NCBI GenBank assembly: GCA_001704765.1
Contig: MBFK01000006.1
Span: 154,260-218,259, forward strand
Length of the DNA stretch: 64,000 bases
Direction: 5' to 3'
Source of the DNA: Sinorhizobium shofinae
GTDB lineage: Bacteria; Pseudomonadota; Alphaproteobacteria; Rhizobiales; Rhizobiaceae
Shown: positions 1 to 10,000 of the stretch, in pieces
How the letters are laid out: each line of letters opens with the position of its first letter
Numbering within the stretch: position 1 is the first letter of the stretch
Notes under the pieces: model-generated
What the model was told of the DNA's origin: nothing
What the model saw: the letters and a program-made list of their open reading frames with translations, nothing else
The model's database searches: none
Made by a program: the position numbers and the translations under genes

Positions 1-209
1 ATATCGTCGATTTTTATCACAGGCTCGGCGGCGGGCTGAAAGACGCCGGCTGGATGCGGGAGCACATGTCGAAGAACCGCCTGGCGATCCTGCCCGATCT
101 CACGCACTACGACATCTTCGTCTCGCCGAAACTCATCGAAACGGTCTTGCCTTTCCTCAACGGCGAAAGTGGTTCAAAGAGCTGGGCAGAGGAGGTGGAA
201 GGGAAGTAG
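1..209 (+). CDS. alpha/beta hydrolase, C-terminal part (cut by window edge)
   Basis: Only the last 68 codons are present, read in the frame that ends at the TAG at 207-209. The piece contains RLAILPDLTHYDIF followed by a helix ending VLPFLNG. This is how the C-terminal lobe of alpha/beta-fold hydrolases looks: the catalytic His lies in the L(P)xxTHY segment and a final helix precedes the stop. The Ser and Asp of the triad would lie upstream of the window. The substrate cannot be inferred. Confidence 0.65.
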   Translation, partial: IVDFYHRLGGGLKDAGWMREHMSKNRLAILPDLTHYDIFVSPKLIETVLPFLNGESGSKSWAEEVEGK

Positions 210-372
210 TCCGAGGGGCGCGTGGGCAATCCTTGGCAAGAGAACCGTCCTCTTTCGTTGGTCTATGCCGTCGGTTGAGTGAGATGTACAATCACAGCTT
301 AATGAAGAGGACCGGCGCAGATTCCTGCGCCAATGAAAGAGCATAGGGGAACTCAGTCAGGAAGGACGGGCC

Positions 373-510
373 ATGCGTGCTTTGCTGATGCTAATAGCAC
401 TTTCTACTCTCGGCGCCTGCTCTCAAACGGCTAGAACCACCGTTTACCACCACTATACGCCCGGGTCGGGAGACTACTATACGGGCATCGTGCCGCCGAC
501 GCAGTTCTAG
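373..510 (+). CDS. tiny lipoprotein (45 aa)
   Basis: An ATG opens a 45-residue frame. It starts MRALLMLIALSTLGAC, a short positively charged n-region, a hydrophobic stretch and an LGAC lipobox, so the predicted mature lipoprotein is only about 30 residues. The mature part is Tyr/Thr-rich and ends YYTGIVPPTQF. The next small gene, 168 bases downstream, has the same lipobox-plus-YYxGIVPP layout, which supports both as real genes. Function is unknown; both would sit in the envelope as lipid-anchored peptides. The frame is short, so the call rests on the signal sequence and the paralogue. Confidence 0.6.
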   Translation: MRALLMLIALSTLGACSQTARTTVYHHYTPGSGDYYTGIVPPTQF

Positions 511-677
511 AAGGTCGTCCGGAATCTGCGACAAGCAACGGAGAGCAGACGGCTATCCGCCGGTAAATCCCTGCCAGCCGACACGTACGGGGTTGAGAGC
601 ATAGACAAGGGAATTGATCCTTCGCGAAGGCCGGAATATCAATGGCCGTCAATCCTTTAGGAAAGGGACCGAGATCC

Positions 678-788
678 ATGCGCAGGATCATATTGTTGCT
701 CGCGCTCGCAACGCTCACGGCATGCTCGCAAACCGTCCACGTCGGCGGTGAAGGCGAGTATTACCAGGGCATTGTCCCACCGCGGTGA
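678..788 (+). CDS. tiny lipoprotein (36 aa), paralogue of the upstream one
   Basis: This 36-residue frame starts MRRIILLLALATLTAC, with a lipobox at TAC-S, and ends EYYQGIVPPR. It shares the CSQT sequence just after the lipidated Cys and the terminal YYxGIVPP motif with the gene at 373-510, so the two are probably a tandem duplication. A strong hairpin at 838-871 lies 49 bases past the stop. No function is known. Conservation of the YYxGIVPP motif between two otherwise diverged copies argues that it is the functional part. Confidence 0.6.
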   Translation: MRRIILLLALATLTACSQTVHVGGEGEYYQGIVPPR

Positions 789-837
789 TCGCGGGATCAT
801 CTTCGGGTTTGAAGCAATTACGGCGCGGCAAGAACAA

Positions 838-871
838 GAAGGGCGCTCGACCCTTTCGGGGAGCGCCCTTC
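838..871. terminator. hairpin terminator between lipoprotein pair and GNAT gene
   Basis: A perfect 11-bp stem (838-848 with 861-871) closes a 12-base loop. There is no clear T-run on the plus side, but the minus-strand continuation is T-rich (TTCTTGTTCTTG). It could therefore end the convergent acetyltransferase transcript, the plus-strand lipoprotein transcript, or both. Confidence 0.6.
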
Positions 872-999
872 GAACCCGGAAGACGCGAAAGCGCTCGACA
901 AAACTGTCGGCGCACGGTCCTCGATACGGGTGGTGACGGATAGATGGGAACGATCAGCTGGATTTCAAGGGTTCATACCGGCAGAGTCTGGCGCACTGA

Positions 1000-1476
1000 T
1001 CAAAAACGCTTCTTTAGGAAATAGCGTGGAATGGCGCCCGGTCCGCCTTCGAGTTCTCCGAAGAGCTCGAAGCCCTTCTCATAGAAGGGACGTGCCTGGA
1101 ATTCGAATGTGTCCAGCCACATGCCGATATAGCCACGCGCCCTGGCGATCTTCTCCGCCTCATCCATGAGCCGCCGGCCGAGGCCCTGGCCGCGATATTG
1201 GTCCGGGACGGCGAGATACCTGACGAACGCCCAGCCGTAGCCGTCGGTCGCATAGAGCCCGCCGGCGGCGGCGCGCGTTTGCGGATCACGGACGAGGATG
1301 GCAAAGCCGGGCCGATCAGACATACCGCTATTGGCATTGTTGTAGGCGTCGAGCGTCGCGACGATGGCGCGGATGTCGTCAGGATTGGGGTTATCGGGAA
1401 TGATGTCGAGGATGGGGGCGGACAAGGCGTTATCAATGCGGACTGTCTGGAGGGGGTCGGCTGATCCGGCGATCAC
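1000..1476 (-). CDS. GNAT family N-acetyltransferase
   Basis: The protein has the GNAT fold signature: AFVRYLAVPDQYRGQGLGRRLMDEAEKIA is the acetyl-CoA pyrophosphate loop (motif A, QxxGxG/A type) and GFELFGELEGGPGA is near the C-terminal end of the fold. The conserved protein probably begins at SAPILDII. No ATG lies there; the possible starts are a GTG at 1476 (used here, 158 aa) and a TTG at 1425. The open frame runs further upstream, but that part overlaps the lipoprotein gene and has no GNAT character. Substrate unknown. Confidence 0.7.
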   Translation of the reverse strand: MIAGSADPLQTVRIDNALSAPILDIIPDNPNPDDIRAIVATLDAYNNANSGMSDRPGFAILVRDPQTRAAAGGLYATDGYGWAFVRYLAVPDQYRGQGLGRRLMDEAEKIARARGYIGMWLDTFEFQARPFYEKGFELFGELEGGPGAIPRYFLKKRF

Positions 1477-1514
1477 CAGACACCACGCGGGTGTCCGATG
1501 ACAAGCTCGGCCGG

Positions 1515-1676
1515 TTAGTAGGCCATGCGCACGCCGCCGGGACTCGCGGCGCTGAAATCGGGAACGGGGTTTGGTCCGTACCATTGAGCATAAGTCGTAT
1601 TGCCGGCGCCAGTGCTGGCACAACCCGAGAGTGCCGCAAGCGCCAATGCGGCGGCGATCAAATATTTCTGGGGCAT
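1515..1676 (-). CDS. small lipoprotein (53 aa)
   Basis: The protein starts MPQKYLIAAALALAALSGC, a classic lipoprotein signal peptide with an LSGC lipobox. The mature part is about 35 residues, rich in Gly, Ala, Pro and Tyr (YAQWYGPNPVP). The start is chosen because GGAGA lies five bases upstream on the minus strand; an ATG 12 codons upstream lacks this and would put charged residues before the signal. The following GNAT gene lies 38 bases downstream and may be cotranscribed. Function unknown. Confidence 0.65.
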   Translation of the reverse strand: MPQKYLIAAALALAALSGCASTGAGNTTYAQWYGPNPVPDFSAASPGGVRMAY

Positions 1677-1930
1677 GGATTCTCCGATTCTGATTCGTCT
1701 AGCGAAGATCAAATTGCGGTATCCGCAACCGTCAGTCCATCGGTTTCACATGGACTCACTTCGCTCTCGTTGCGACCTGTTTGAATGGAATCGTGTCCGC
1801 CTGCTTGTGGGACACACTGGAATGCCAGGTGCGTGAGGGGACCGTCTTTCAATAATGGGCCCCGGGAATACTCCGGCACACATGTGCTACGCTCTACAAA
1901 ATCAAGAATTCGAGTTTGAAGGGTGTTTCA

Positions 1931-2812
1931 TTGATCGCTGAATACGACGATCTAGATGGCCTCGGCCTGGCCGACCTGGTGACACAGGGTGCGGTATCGC
2001 CACTGGAACTCGTCGAAACGCCACGGACAGGATCGTGTCGAGAAACGCGGTCATCCTGACCATGTTTGAGGAAGCACGAAAGGCGGCAGGTGCAGTTGAC
2101 GTAGCCGCGGCGTTCGCAGGTGTCCCATTTCTTCTAAAGGACCCGCTTGTGACGGTGGAGGGCATTCCGACCTCGCAAGGCAACCGCCTGTTTGCGGAGG
2201 TGCCGGCGATGGGCGACTCCGAACTCGTCAAGCGGTGGAAAAGAGCGGGACTGATCATCCTGGGGAAGACCAATACTCCGGAGTTTGGCCTCACTCCCTG
2301 TACGGAATCCGAGGCCTTCGGGCCGACCCGAAATCCCTGGGATCTAGGCCGGAGGCCCCGGGGGCTCAAGCGGCGGTTCGGGTCAGCGGTTGCGGCACGC
2401 ATGGTGCCACTTGCCTCGGGCGGCGACGGTGGCGGTTCAATCCGGATCCCGGCTTCTGCATGCGGGCTCTTCGGCATGAAGCCGAGCCGCGGCCGCACGC
2501 CTGCCGCGATCGAGAAGAAAATCATCCGCGCCGTGGGTCGGGCGATGGCAGGGTGGCTGTTCAAAAGGATAGGCATCGCGAAGCGCCTCGCAGCCGAGAC
2601 ATACAGCTTCATTCCCTGGACGCCTGGTTTCAACGTGACGGGGCAGCCGGCGATGTCGGTTCCGCTGTGCTGGTCAGACAACGGCCTGCCGATCGGGATG
2701 CATTTCGTGGGACGTTTCGCCGACGAGGGAGACATTGTTTCGGCTGGCTGGCCAGATCGAAAGAGCAAGGCCTTGGGCCTACCGCAAACCGCCAGTCTGC
2801 ACCGCCGGCGAA
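1931..2812 (+). pseudogene. amidase-signature hydrolase, decayed
   Basis: Pieces of one amidase (AS family, GatA-like) lie in order but in different frames. An N-terminal segment is read from a TTG at 1931. The frame is lost near 2017 (one base missing), after which VPFLLKDPLVTVEGIPTS, with the catalytic Lys of KD, is seen. Two compensating shifts at about 2353 and 2379 damage the GGSSGGSG catalytic Ser loop, although GDGGGSIRIPASACGLFGMKP follows intact. About 200 residues are missing after SRGRTP (about 2500). The C-terminal NVTGQPAMSVPL and MHFVGRFADEG segments then run into a last shift near 2735. It cannot make an active enzyme. Confidence 0.8.
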
Positions 2813-3540
2813 GCATGCGATCTCGCGCGAGCCTGCAACGAATACGCTGCAAGCGTGCGCGACCGCAGCACCGGACGTTTCGGAGTATTCGCGGTGCTGC
2901 CGATGCCGGTTGCCGATCATGCCTGTCGCGAAGCAGCCTTTGGATTGGATACCTTGAAGACCGACGGCATCGTTCTTATCGGCAGCAGCGACGGGATATT
3001 CCTGGGGGACGCTCGCTTTGACGAGCTGATGTAGGAGCTTGATCGGCGTAGCGCCGTCGGCTTCCTACCGCACGTCCGAACAGCTCGTGCTCAAGACGCC
3101 CGGGATTCCTCCTTGAATTTCTCTGCGACACCACACGCGATCATGAGCGGAACGATGGAGAAATATCCCAGGATCTCTTGGATCCTCGCCATGCCGGCGG
3201 TTTACTGCCCTCCATCGCCTGGCGGCTGTCGCTCGGGAACCTGATGGCCGACATCGCCCCCAACGTCCCTCAAGGCATCCTGACATATCTGCGCAGGTTT
3301 TCTTTCGACACGGCCCTGTCGCCTTCGCCTTACGCCATGGCGGCGCTGAAGCAACTCGTCGAGCCCAGCCACATCCTCTTCGGCAGCGACTTTCCCTTCG
3401 CTCCGCCGCCAATGACCGCAAACCAGATCGCCGCGCTCGACAAATTGGATCTCTGGACGGAGACGGAGAAGGCGGACATTTGCCGAGGCAACGCCCTGGC
3501 CCTTTTCCCGCGATTTGCCGGCGCAGGCGTGCCTTCCACC
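2813..3540 (+). pseudogene. amidohydrolase (ACMSD-like TIM barrel), decayed
   Basis: Fragments of an amidohydrolase-2 enzyme can be read by changing frame: ACNEYAASVRDRSTGRFGVFAVLPMP, then KTDGIVLIGSSDG, an in-frame stop at 3032, a shift near 3140 and another near 3190. After these comes HAGGLLPSIAWRL and the conserved ILFGSDFPFAPP metal-site loop. The first 60 or so residues are absent. The fragment begins exactly where the decayed amidase ends, so a deletion may have joined the two. The family hydrolyses or decarboxylates small ring or carboxylate substrates; here no function remains. Confidence 0.75.
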
Positions 3541-3627
3541 CTGCGACAACCGAAGCGGCGAGCATCACCTGCCGTAAGATTTCGACAGTACTTGCAAAAG
3601 CCGATGCTCTCCTTTGCCGAGTGGCGC

Positions 3628-4587
3628 TTACGATCCGAAGCTCCTTCGATAGGAAGCCGGAGACGTGCCGAATCTGCGCGAGAACGAGCGACGGAAGGCG
3701 ACATCGTCGTGAAAGCCGATATCCGTGGCGATCTTCTTGAGTGGAATGCTGGTGTCCTCGGCGAGCCTACGTCCCGCCTCGAGCCGCATGCTTTCCACAT
3801 AGTCGGCCGGCGTCATACCCACCTCCTGTTTGAACTGCCTTGAGAAATTCCGCTCGCTCATGCCGACGCGCCTGGCAATCGCGGCCACGCCGAGGTCGGC
3901 GGAGAGATTGTCAGCGATGAAATCCTGCGCCACGCGGATAGGTGTCTTTTGAGCAACCTGACCGGCGAGCAGGGTGCTGAACTGCGTCTGACCGCCGGGC
4001 CGCTTGAGGAAGACAACGAGTTCGCGGGCGACCTTGAGAGCGATCTCCAATCCGAGATCTTTCTCCACGATGGCGAGCGCCAGATCGATGCCGGCCGTGA
4101 CGCCAGCAGAGGTCCAGACGTTGCCATCCTTGGTGAATATGCGATTGGGCTCGAGCTTCACCTCAGGGAAGCGCTTTGCGAACTCCGCGGCCTGAGACCA
4201 ATGCGTCGTCGCTCGCCTGCCATTCAGCAAACCCGCTTCACCAAGCACGAAGGCACCCGAGCAGACAGAACCGAAACGGCCGGCGCGGCGGGATGCATCC
4301 TTCACCCAGCGCAGAAGCGAATTCGAGAGCGGCCGTTCCTGAATAAGCGGATCACCTGCGACAAGCAACGTATCAACGTCAGAAGTGCCCTCGTCGATTG
4401 AGCGATCGGGGATGAGAGCCAATCCGGAAGAGCCTCGCACGGGGCTGCCGGATGTGCTGATAATCTCTACCGAATAGTAGTCTATGCCACTCTGGCGGTT
4501 CGCCTCCGCGAACACGTCAGACGGACCAATCACGTCAAGAAGTTGCACCCCCTGCATCGCGACAATTGCAACCTTGTGAGTGGACAT
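3628..4587 (-). CDS. GlxA-type AraC family transcriptional regulator
   Basis: This 319-residue protein has an N-terminal DJ-1/PfpI-like domain (about residues 5-180), with SVCSGAFVLGEAGLL carrying the nucleophile-elbow Cys. A C-terminal AraC double helix-turn-helix follows (about 215-315: GVAAIARRVGMSERNFSRQFKQE, then PLKKIATDIGFHDDVAFRRSFSRRFG). This is the GlxA/FtrA architecture, whose sensory domain usually lacks enzyme activity. Its ATG overlaps the stop of the upstream transporter gene (TGATG), so the two are translationally coupled. The transporter is the likely target, by inference from context. An upstream in-frame ATG lies inside the transporter gene and was rejected. Confidence 0.85.
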   Translation of the reverse strand: MSTHKVAIVAMQGVQLLDVIGPSDVFAEANRQSGIDYYSVEIISTSGSPVRGSSGLALIPDRSIDEGTSDVDTLLVAGDPLIQERPLSNSLLRWVKDASRRAGRFGSVCSGAFVLGEAGLLNGRRATTHWSQAAEFAKRFPEVKLEPNRIFTKDGNVWTSAGVTAGIDLALAIVEKDLGLEIALKVARELVVFLKRPGGQTQFSTLLAGQVAQKTPIRVAQDFIADNLSADLGVAAIARRVGMSERNFSRQFKQEVGMTPADYVESMRLEAGRRLAEDTSIPLKKIATDIGFHDDVAFRRSFSRRFGTSPASYRRSFGS

Positions 4588-5582
4588 CAGAGAACCTCGA
4601 AAAGCTTGCCGGTCAGGACGACTCTGGCCGTGCGGACGAAGACAATCGCGATTGCAACCGCAAGAAATACGAAGAAGAGCCCCGCCAGTCCGATGAGGAT
4701 AGCGCTGTCTGCAGACTCGGCATATCGAAAGAAAGCGATCGACAAGGCCGCAAGCGGGAAGCTTATGGCCCACCAGGCGACGCTAAAGGGAACATGCGTC
4801 CGGAAGACCATCGGCGACAGCACCAGCATCAGAAACACGGCGAAATAGAACAGCACCGTGGCAAAGAGGTCGACCGAGCCGGTGACGTTGGTATAGGCGA
4901 GAAAACCGACGGCAAAGGGAGCGACAAGTACCATCAACGACGGCCGCGCGAGCAGGGGAAGCGGATCTTCGTGCCGCAGTCGGGCGAAGATGAGCGCAAC
5001 AAAGACCGCCGCCATAACGCTGCCGATTGAAAAGGCGAGCATGTTCAATTCATGCGCCCACGAGAACGGCATGGCGTAGCCGGTGACCGCTATGTCCAAG
5101 GTGGCTACGCCCGGAATGAGAAGCGGCGGCAGGGTCGTGTCACGCGATTGCTGCCGCCCAAGAAAAGCTCTGGCGACCACGTACGCGAGAGCGAAAGTCA
5201 ACGCCGACGCGGCCGCCCAAACACTCTGAGACAAGAGCGGACTGTAACGGTTCAAAAAAGCCGACTGCAACAGCAAGCCGATCGCGATGGTCGCGAAGAA
5301 GTTGCTTTGAACGGGATGAGCGAACTCTGATGCGACCGAAGAAGGGTGGCGAGACCACTTGATGGCGTAACCTGCTCCAAGGCCGAGAAAGATCAAAGTA
5401 CCGAGCCAGCCGACGTATTCACCGGGGACTGCCGGCAAACCGATTGTCTTGGCAGCCTCGCGCCACGCCAGGCTCAAGCCCGTGATGCCCATTACCGAGC
5501 CAAACAGATTGATCGGAAGCTGCGCTATCGAACGCTGGGTCAGCGGCGAGCTATTCAAGACATTGATGGATTGATTGGTCAT
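4587..5582 (-). CDS. SLAC1/TehA family anion transporter
   Basis: This 331-residue membrane protein has about ten hydrophobic segments, for example GSVMGITGLSLAWREA, TIAIGLLLQSAFL and LNMLAFSIGSVMAAVF. That is the layout of the tellurite-resistance/dicarboxylate transporter (TDT) family, which includes TehA and plant SLAC1 anion channels. The GxxMGxTGLSLAW opening is typical. It probably moves a small anion or weak acid; the substrate cannot be read from sequence. It is the first gene of a two-gene unit with the GlxA-like regulator, with a one-base stop/start overlap. Confidence 0.85.
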   Translation of the reverse strand: MTNQSINVLNSSPLTQRSIAQLPINLFGSVMGITGLSLAWREAAKTIGLPAVPGEYVGWLGTLIFLGLGAGYAIKWSRHPSSVASEFAHPVQSNFFATIAIGLLLQSAFLNRYSPLLSQSVWAAASALTFALAYVVARAFLGRQQSRDTTLPPLLIPGVATLDIAVTGYAMPFSWAHELNMLAFSIGSVMAAVFVALIFARLRHEDPLPLLARPSLMVLVAPFAVGFLAYTNVTGSVDLFATVLFYFAVFLMLVLSPMVFRTHVPFSVAWWAISFPLAALSIAFFRYAESADSAILIGLAGLFFVFLAVAIAIVFVRTARVVLTGKLFEVL

Positions 5583-6124
5583 TTGCTTGCTCCTGTCCGA
5601 AAAAGTGCTGACAGGATTAGAACACGCTACGACCTTGTCTTAAATAAACCTAATGGTACGATTTCGGACTCGCTGCGGATGTTTCCAGCCACGCAGAGCC
5701 TGCGGTGCCGCGGCACAAACCATCGAACCGTGTCAGAAGTGCTGATGACCTCGAGCACGGCTCTGAAACCAACCCCGACAGTGCGCTTCCGCTAGAGGCG
5801 AATGAGTTGAGAGGGCGCAAGGCCCGCAACCAAGGCAAGTTTTTAGGGGCCATTTGACTTCTGTGGTTGCCGTCCGTTGCGCAAGCAGTTTCTGACCCTT
5901 TTTGACGTGTGATCGAGTGCGGTCTTCTGTCAGGCCTTTATCTACGGCACTTTCAGAAGCCGCTGGCCGGTATGGTGATCTGCGGATCGGGTCCAAATCT
6001 GCCAAACGAGCTCTACGCCCTCAGTTAAATTCTGGTTTTCCCGGTCCAGATCTGTTCGATCATGCGGCCATTCAGGTCATCGACTTCTCACACCTCCTTG
6101 CCAGTCCTGGTTATCCGCGGTGAT
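5583..6124. other. intergenic region, no gene recognised
   Basis: About 540 bases separate the transporter start from the IS110 remnant. Short open frames on both strands have no recognisable signal peptide, domain or ribosome site. The part next to 5583 must hold the transporter promoter. The rest may be eroded IS-flanking DNA, but no terminal repeats could be paired. Confidence 0.4.
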
Positions 6125-6130
6125 TTCCTG

Positions 6131-7024
6131 TCACGCCGCCACAGCCAGAGCCGGGTCTCGATAATCTTCCTGCTTCGTCAGCATGGCCCATATTTTCCGA
6201 GCCATCTTGTTCGCCAGTGCGATCGTCACCAGCATGCGCGGCTTCTTCGCGAGCATCCGCGAAAGCCAGGATCCTTGCGCTGGCGGTTTGCGACCCGCCC
6301 AACTCACGCGGGCCATTGCCCCGATGATCAGGAGCCTGCGGATGTCGGCCTGACCAGCCTTCGACACCCGGCCGAGCCTTTCTTTCCCACCAGAAGAGAA
6401 CTGTCGTGGAACGAGGCCGAGCCAAGCGGCAAAGTCCCGACCACATCGGAAGCTCTGCATCGCCGGCGCGAAAGCTTCGACGGCTAGGGCGATCAGCGGC
6501 CCCACACCCGGCATGGTCTGAAGCCGGCGCGCGGTTTCGCTCTCCCGCGACAGGTCAGCGAGCTTCTTCGTCTTCAATTCGACCCGGGCCGTCTTCTCGC
6601 CGATCTGGGCCAGAAGGTCGCGGCACTCCTCCCGCACAAGCTCGGGCAGGCCGATCTCAGCATTCTCGACAATCGCCTCAATGCGCTTGACGTGAGCAAT
6701 GCCCTGCGGAATGACCTGCCCATATTCGTAGAGAACGGCGCGCAGAGCGTTCACCAGTTCCGTTCGCTGATGAACAATACGCTCGCGCGCCCGAAACAGA
6801 ACCGCCCGCGCTTGCTGATCAGCGGTCTTCGGCTCGACAAAGCGCATTTCAGGCTGACGGGCCGCAATGACGATTGCCTCGGCATCGGCCGCGTCGTTCT
6901 TCTGCCGCTTCACGAACCGGCGCACATATTGCGGCGCGATCAGCTTGACTGCATGGCCCAGGACGGCAACCACCCCATCTGCCAATATGGGCCCCGCGAC
7001 ATTTGTGCGGGACCCATCATCCAC
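6131..7024 (-). pseudogene. IS110 family transposase, 5'-truncated
   Basis: The readable part covers roughly the last three quarters of an IS110/IS1111 transposase. GHAVKLIAPQYVRRFVKRQKNDAADAEAI holds the second acidic motif of the DEDD RuvC-like domain, and SFRCGRDFAAWLGLVPRQFSSGGKERLGRVSKAG holds the Tnp domain with its catalytic Ser. The N-terminal 70-80 residues, including the first catalytic Asp, are missing, and residues before VVAVLGH do not match the family. The element stops a few bases from the nrdJ stop codon. Loss of the 5' end also removes the left non-coding end, so it is expected to be immobile. Confidence 0.8.
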
Positions 7025-7057
7025 CAGGAGGGAGAGAGAGATGAAGCTAACCGATAA

Positions 7058-10000
7058 TCAGCTGCACCCGCTCGTTGCGCCGCACGTGTCGCATTTCTCG
7101 CAGGTGCCGTTCCTGACCATCGTGAAGTTCTGGCACTCGGAGCACATGTTGCCGGTGTAGCCCTGCATGATGGAGCGGGCGCGGCGTTCCGCTTCGACCT
7201 TCTTGGCCTCGCTCTTGGCAGAGGCGGCTTCGGCGGCCGCCTTGTCGGAGAAGAGGGCGGTCACTTCCTGCTCGACTTCTTCAGCGACCTCCTCGGCAAG
7301 CTCGGCGGCGCGCTCCTCATAGTCGCGCTTGAAGGCGACGACTTCCGAGGTTGCGGCGGCCGTTGCCGGCTCGAGCTTGCGGACGGCATTGCCGGTGATC
7401 GAGGTCACCGTGGCGCCGCCCGAGGCGCGGGTCGGAGCGCCGGTCGAGGCCCCCTTTGGCTCAGAGCGGTCGCCCGCGCCACCGACGATCGTCGGCTTGT
7501 AGCCGCGGGTCCAGCCGGTCGAGACAAGGTTGGTCTTGCCTTCCTGAATGCCCCGGCCGAGTGCCGTGTTGCTGAAGTCGGAGGTGTCGACATGGGCAAG
7601 GTCGTGACGGCCGAGATAGGAGACGGCGAGTTCGCGGAATACGTAGTCGAGGATCGACGTCGCGTTCTTGATTGCGTCATTGCCCTGGACCATGCCGGCC
7701 GGCTCGAACTTGGTGAAGGTGAAGGCCTCCACATATTCCTCGAGCGGCACGCCATATTGCAGGCCGAGCGAGATGGCGATGGCGAAGTTGTTCATCATCG
7801 CGCGGAAGGCTGCCCCTTCCTTGTGCATGTCGATGAAGATCTCGCCGAGACGGCCGTCGCCGAATTCGCCGGTCCGGAGATAGACCTTGTGGCCACCGAC
7901 GATCGCCTTCTGGGTATAGCCCTGGCGGCGGTTCGGCAGCTTTTCGCGGGCACGCACCACCTTCTCGATAATGCGCTCGACGATCTTCTCGGTGACGGCG
8001 ACCGCTTGCGCGGCGGCCGGCGCCTGCATCAGTTCTTCGATAGCTTCCTCGTCTTCGTCGTCCTCGATCAGCGAGGAGTTCAGCGGCTGCGAGAGCTTCG
8101 AGCCGTCGCGATAGAGGGCATTTGCCTTCAATGCCAGCTTCCAGGAGAGCATATAGGCGTTCTTGCAATCCTCCACGGTCGCTTCGTTCGGCATGTTGAT
8201 CGTCTTGGAGATCGCGCCCGAGATGAACGGCTGGGCGGCCGCCATCATGCGGATGTGGCTTTCGACTGAAAGGTAGCGCTTACCGATCTTGCCGCAGGGG
8301 TTGGCGCAATCGAAAACCGGTAGGTGCTCGGCCTTCAGGAACGGCGCGCCTTCGAGCGTCATGGCGCCGCAGACATGAATGTTGGCGGCTTCGATATCCT
8401 TCTTCGAGAAGCCCAGGTGCTCGAGGAGGTTGAACTCTATCGATGCGAGCTGCTCGTCCGTGACCTTGAGCGTGGTCTTGAGGAAGTCCGCGCCGAGCGT
8501 CCACTGGTTGAAGACGAACTTGATGTCGAAGGCGGATTTCAGCGCAGCATTGACCGCGTCGACCTTCTCGTCGGCAAAGCCTTTGGCCTTCAGGGTCGCG
8601 GGATTGATCGCGGGCGCCTGGTTGAGGTTGCCGTGGCCGACCGCATAGGCCTCGATCTCGGCGATCTGGCTTTCCGAATAGCCGAGGGTGCGCAGCGCCT
8701 CCGGTACGGCCCGGTTGATGATCTTGAAGTAGCCGCCGCCGGCGAGCTTCTTGAACTTGACCAGCGCGAAATCGGGCTCGATGCCGGTGGTGTCGCAATC
8801 CATGACGAGGCCGATCGTACCGGTCGGCGCGATCACGGTCGCCTGAGCGTTGCGGTAGCCATGCTTTTCGCCGAGTTCAACCGCCTTGTCCCAGGCGCTC
8901 TTGGCATGGGCGATCAGCTCCTGGTCCGAGCAATCGGCATGGACGAGGGCGACCGGATTGACCGACAGACCCTCATAGCCCGCGGTCTCTCCATGGGCCG
9001 CGCGGCGGTGGTTGCGCATGACGCGCAGCATGTTGTCACGGTTCGGCGCAAAGCCGGGGAAGGGACCGAGCTTGGCCGAGATTTCCGCCGAGGTCGCATA
9101 GGCAACGCCGGTCATGATGGCGGTCAACGCGCCGGCGATGGCACGGCCTTCGGCCGAGTCATAGGGAATGCCGGACGACATCAGGAGGCCGCCAATATTT
9201 GCATAGCCGAGGCCGAGCGTACGGTATTCATAGGAAAGCTCGGCAATCTCGCGCGACGGGAACTGCGCCATCATCACCGAGACTTCGAGAACGACTGTCC
9301 ACAGACGAACGGCATGCTCGTAGTCGGCGATGTTGATCCGCTTGGTGGCGGCATCCTTGAACTGCATCAGGTTCAGGGAGGCGAGGTTGCAGGCCGTGTC
9401 GTCAAGGAACATGTATTCCGAGCACGGGTTCGAGGCGCGGATCGGGCCCGCCGCGGGGCAGGTGTGCCAGTCGTTCATCGTCGTGTTGAAGTGCAGGCCC
9501 GGATCGGCCGACGCCCAGGCGGCATGGGAGATCGACTCCCAGAGGTCGCGGGCCTTCAGCGTCTTCATGACCCGGCCGTCCTTGCGGGCCGTCAGGTGCC
9601 ATTCGCCATCCGCTTCGACGGCACGCAGGAAGTCGTCCTTGATCGAGACCGAATTGTTGGAGTTCTGGCCGGAAACCGTGAGATAGGCCTCCGAATCCCA
9701 GTCCGTGTCATAGGTCTTGAACTCGATGTCCTTGTAGCCCTGGCGCGCGAACTGGATGACGCGCTTGACATAGTTTTCCGGCACCAGAGCCTGCTTGGCG
9801 GCGCGAATCTCGCGCTTCAGCGCCGGGTTCTGCTTCGGGTCGAAGCAGGCGTCATCGCTGCCGTCGCAGTTGACGCAGGCCTTCATGATCGCCTTCAGGT
9901 GTTTGGCGACGATCTTGGAGCCGGTGACGAGCGCGGCGACCTTCTGCTCTTCCTTGACCTTCCAGTTGATATATTCCTCGATATCCGGATGGTCGATATC

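Noticed and set aside
5733..6005. 90-codon minus-strand frame between the transporter and IS110
   Set aside because: No motif, signal peptide or ribosome site; Arg/Ser-rich like random GC-rich DNA.
7022..7160. Plus-strand gene starting MKLTDNQL after a GGAGGGAGAGAG ribosome site
   Set aside because: Apart from the good start context, it runs antisense through the end of nrdJ and has no family features. It is probably IS-end sequence plus shadow frame.
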